DNA from: Spirochaeta sp.
GTDB lineage: Bacteria; Spirochaetota; Spirochaetia; DSM-27196; Alkalispirochaetaceae
Assembly (NCBI GenBank): GCA_007117185.1
Contig: SKHA01000216.1
Location: 1 to 5,431, forward strand
Length of the DNA: 5,431 nt
Direction: 5' to 3'
The translations under genes were made by a program, and so were the position numbers. How positions within the stretch are numbered: the stretch's first letter is position 1; each line of letters begins with the position of its first letter. Shown here in pieces: positions 5,054 to 5,431 of this stretch. The notes beneath the pieces are model-generated. The model was not told the DNA's origin, did no database searches, and worked only from the letters and a program-made list of their open reading frames with translations.

Positions 5054-5431
5054 ATGGAAAGAACCAACGACGGCACCAGCGCCCTGCCGCGCCTTGAAGC
5101 ATATCTGAACCTGGATACCCTTCTGGATCTCCCCGGGTGGTCCGCTGCCCCGGCAGCGACAGCCTCTGCCGACGCCGGCGAGGTGGCCGCCGCGCTGAAA
5201 GCTGCGGGCTACACCGGGGTGCAGTGTCTCGATCCGGAACGGTACATGGCCGCGGGGCTCCGGGGGTGCATCCTCGGGCGGGCCAACACCCCCGAAGAAA
5301 TAAGAGAGCTGGCGCGCTCGTGGTCCGGCCGCGGGCTGGACTGCGGCACCCTCCACGTAGGCTGGGGGTTTGAGTCGCTCCAGGAGTCCGCCGCGTGCGC
5401 CCGGGCGGTGGTGGAGAGCAGCGAGAAATAC
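5054..5431 (+). CDS. Probable sugar-phosphate isomerase/epimerase, TIM barrel, N-terminal part
   Basis: The frame is open for 126 codons from the ATG at 5054 to the right edge, with no stop, so the gene is truncated by the window only. The visible part looks like the first half of a xylose-isomerase-like (AP endonuclease 2 family) TIM barrel: GEVAAALKAAGYTGVQ (42-57) is a helix-turn-strand unit ending in a Gly-Val-Gln edge, EEIRELARSWSGRGLD (81-96) is the next helix, and GTLHVGWGFES (98-108) resembles the strand that carries an early conserved His and Glu in these enzymes. Such proteins act on sugars or sugar phosphates in the cytoplasm. The metal-binding residues that would confirm the family normally lie later and are not visible. 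The start is supported by the promoter ending 7 nt before it. The assignment to this fold is moderate; coding status is strong. Confidence 0.68.
   Translation, partial: MERTNDGTSALPRLEAYLNLDTLLDLPGWSAAPAATASADAGEVAAALKAAGYTGVQCLDPERYMAAGLRGCILGRANTPEEIRELARSWSGRGLDCGTLHVGWGFESLQESAACARAVVESSEKY

Noticed and set aside
4391..5356. Minus-strand open frame of 321 codons under the protease gene and right-edge gene
   Set aside because: It crosses two plus-strand genes and the intergenic promoter, and its product is Pro/Gln/Arg-rich with no domain signature. Treated as a shadow frame.
1..5431. Search for tRNA, rRNA, CRISPR repeats, insertion sequences, att sites and riboswitches
   Set aside because: No cloverleaf with TTCGANTC, spaced direct repeats, transposase motifs or long structured leader was seen; the longest gaps between genes are 71 and 63 bp and hold only promoter-like elements.

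Overview
The window is 5431 bp of GC-rich (clearly above 60% by eye), densely coded bacterial DNA. It holds five complete protein genes, one gene cut by the right edge and possibly a few codons of another at the left edge. There are no RNA genes, mobile elements, CRISPR arrays or long repeats, and no gene-free stretch over about 75 bp. Nothing fixes the taxon. A free-living, carbohydrate-using heterotroph fits best; high-GC spirochaete or Chloroflexi-like groups are possible, but this is only a guess from gene content.

Layout, left to right: (1) minus strand 26-673, a small SGNH/GDSL esterase of the MsAcT-like arylesterase type. (2) Plus strand 745-1902, a divergent 385-aa protein that looks like a galactose-mutarotase-fold (aldose 1-epimerase-like) protein. 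(3) Minus strand 1932-2957, a uroporphyrinogen-decarboxylase-fold protein carrying the His-x-Cys...Cys zinc ligands of MtaA/CmuA-type corrinoid methyltransferases. (4) Minus strand 2954-3982, a canonical aldose 1-epimerase (GalM-type) that overlaps gene 3 by ATGA, so 4 then 3 form a two-gene operon. (5) Plus strand 4016-4990, a CPBP (CAAX/Abi) membrane metalloprotease, divergent from the operon. (6) Plus strand 5054 to the edge, the N-terminal part of a probable sugar-phosphate isomerase/epimerase TIM-barrel protein.

The gene set points to carbohydrate handling: two mutarotase-fold proteins, a probable sugar isomerase and an esterase that could remove acyl groups. The methyltransferase-like protein translationally coupled to a mutarotase is the odd pairing. 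No complete pathway can be read from this window.

The most striking structure is in the short intergenic regions. Genes 1, 2 and 6 each have a sigma70-like promoter with an exact 17-bp spacer and a -10 of the form YAYACT ending only 6-7 nt before the ATG. None has a Shine-Dalgarno sequence, so all three look leaderless. Gene 5 may be similar. In contrast the galM operon has its promoter further away and a clear AGGAG. Genes 1 and 2 share a divergent promoter whose two -35 hexamers abut with no gap inside a perfect 10-bp palindrome. I found no sign of a wholly new system; these are modest but checkable observations.
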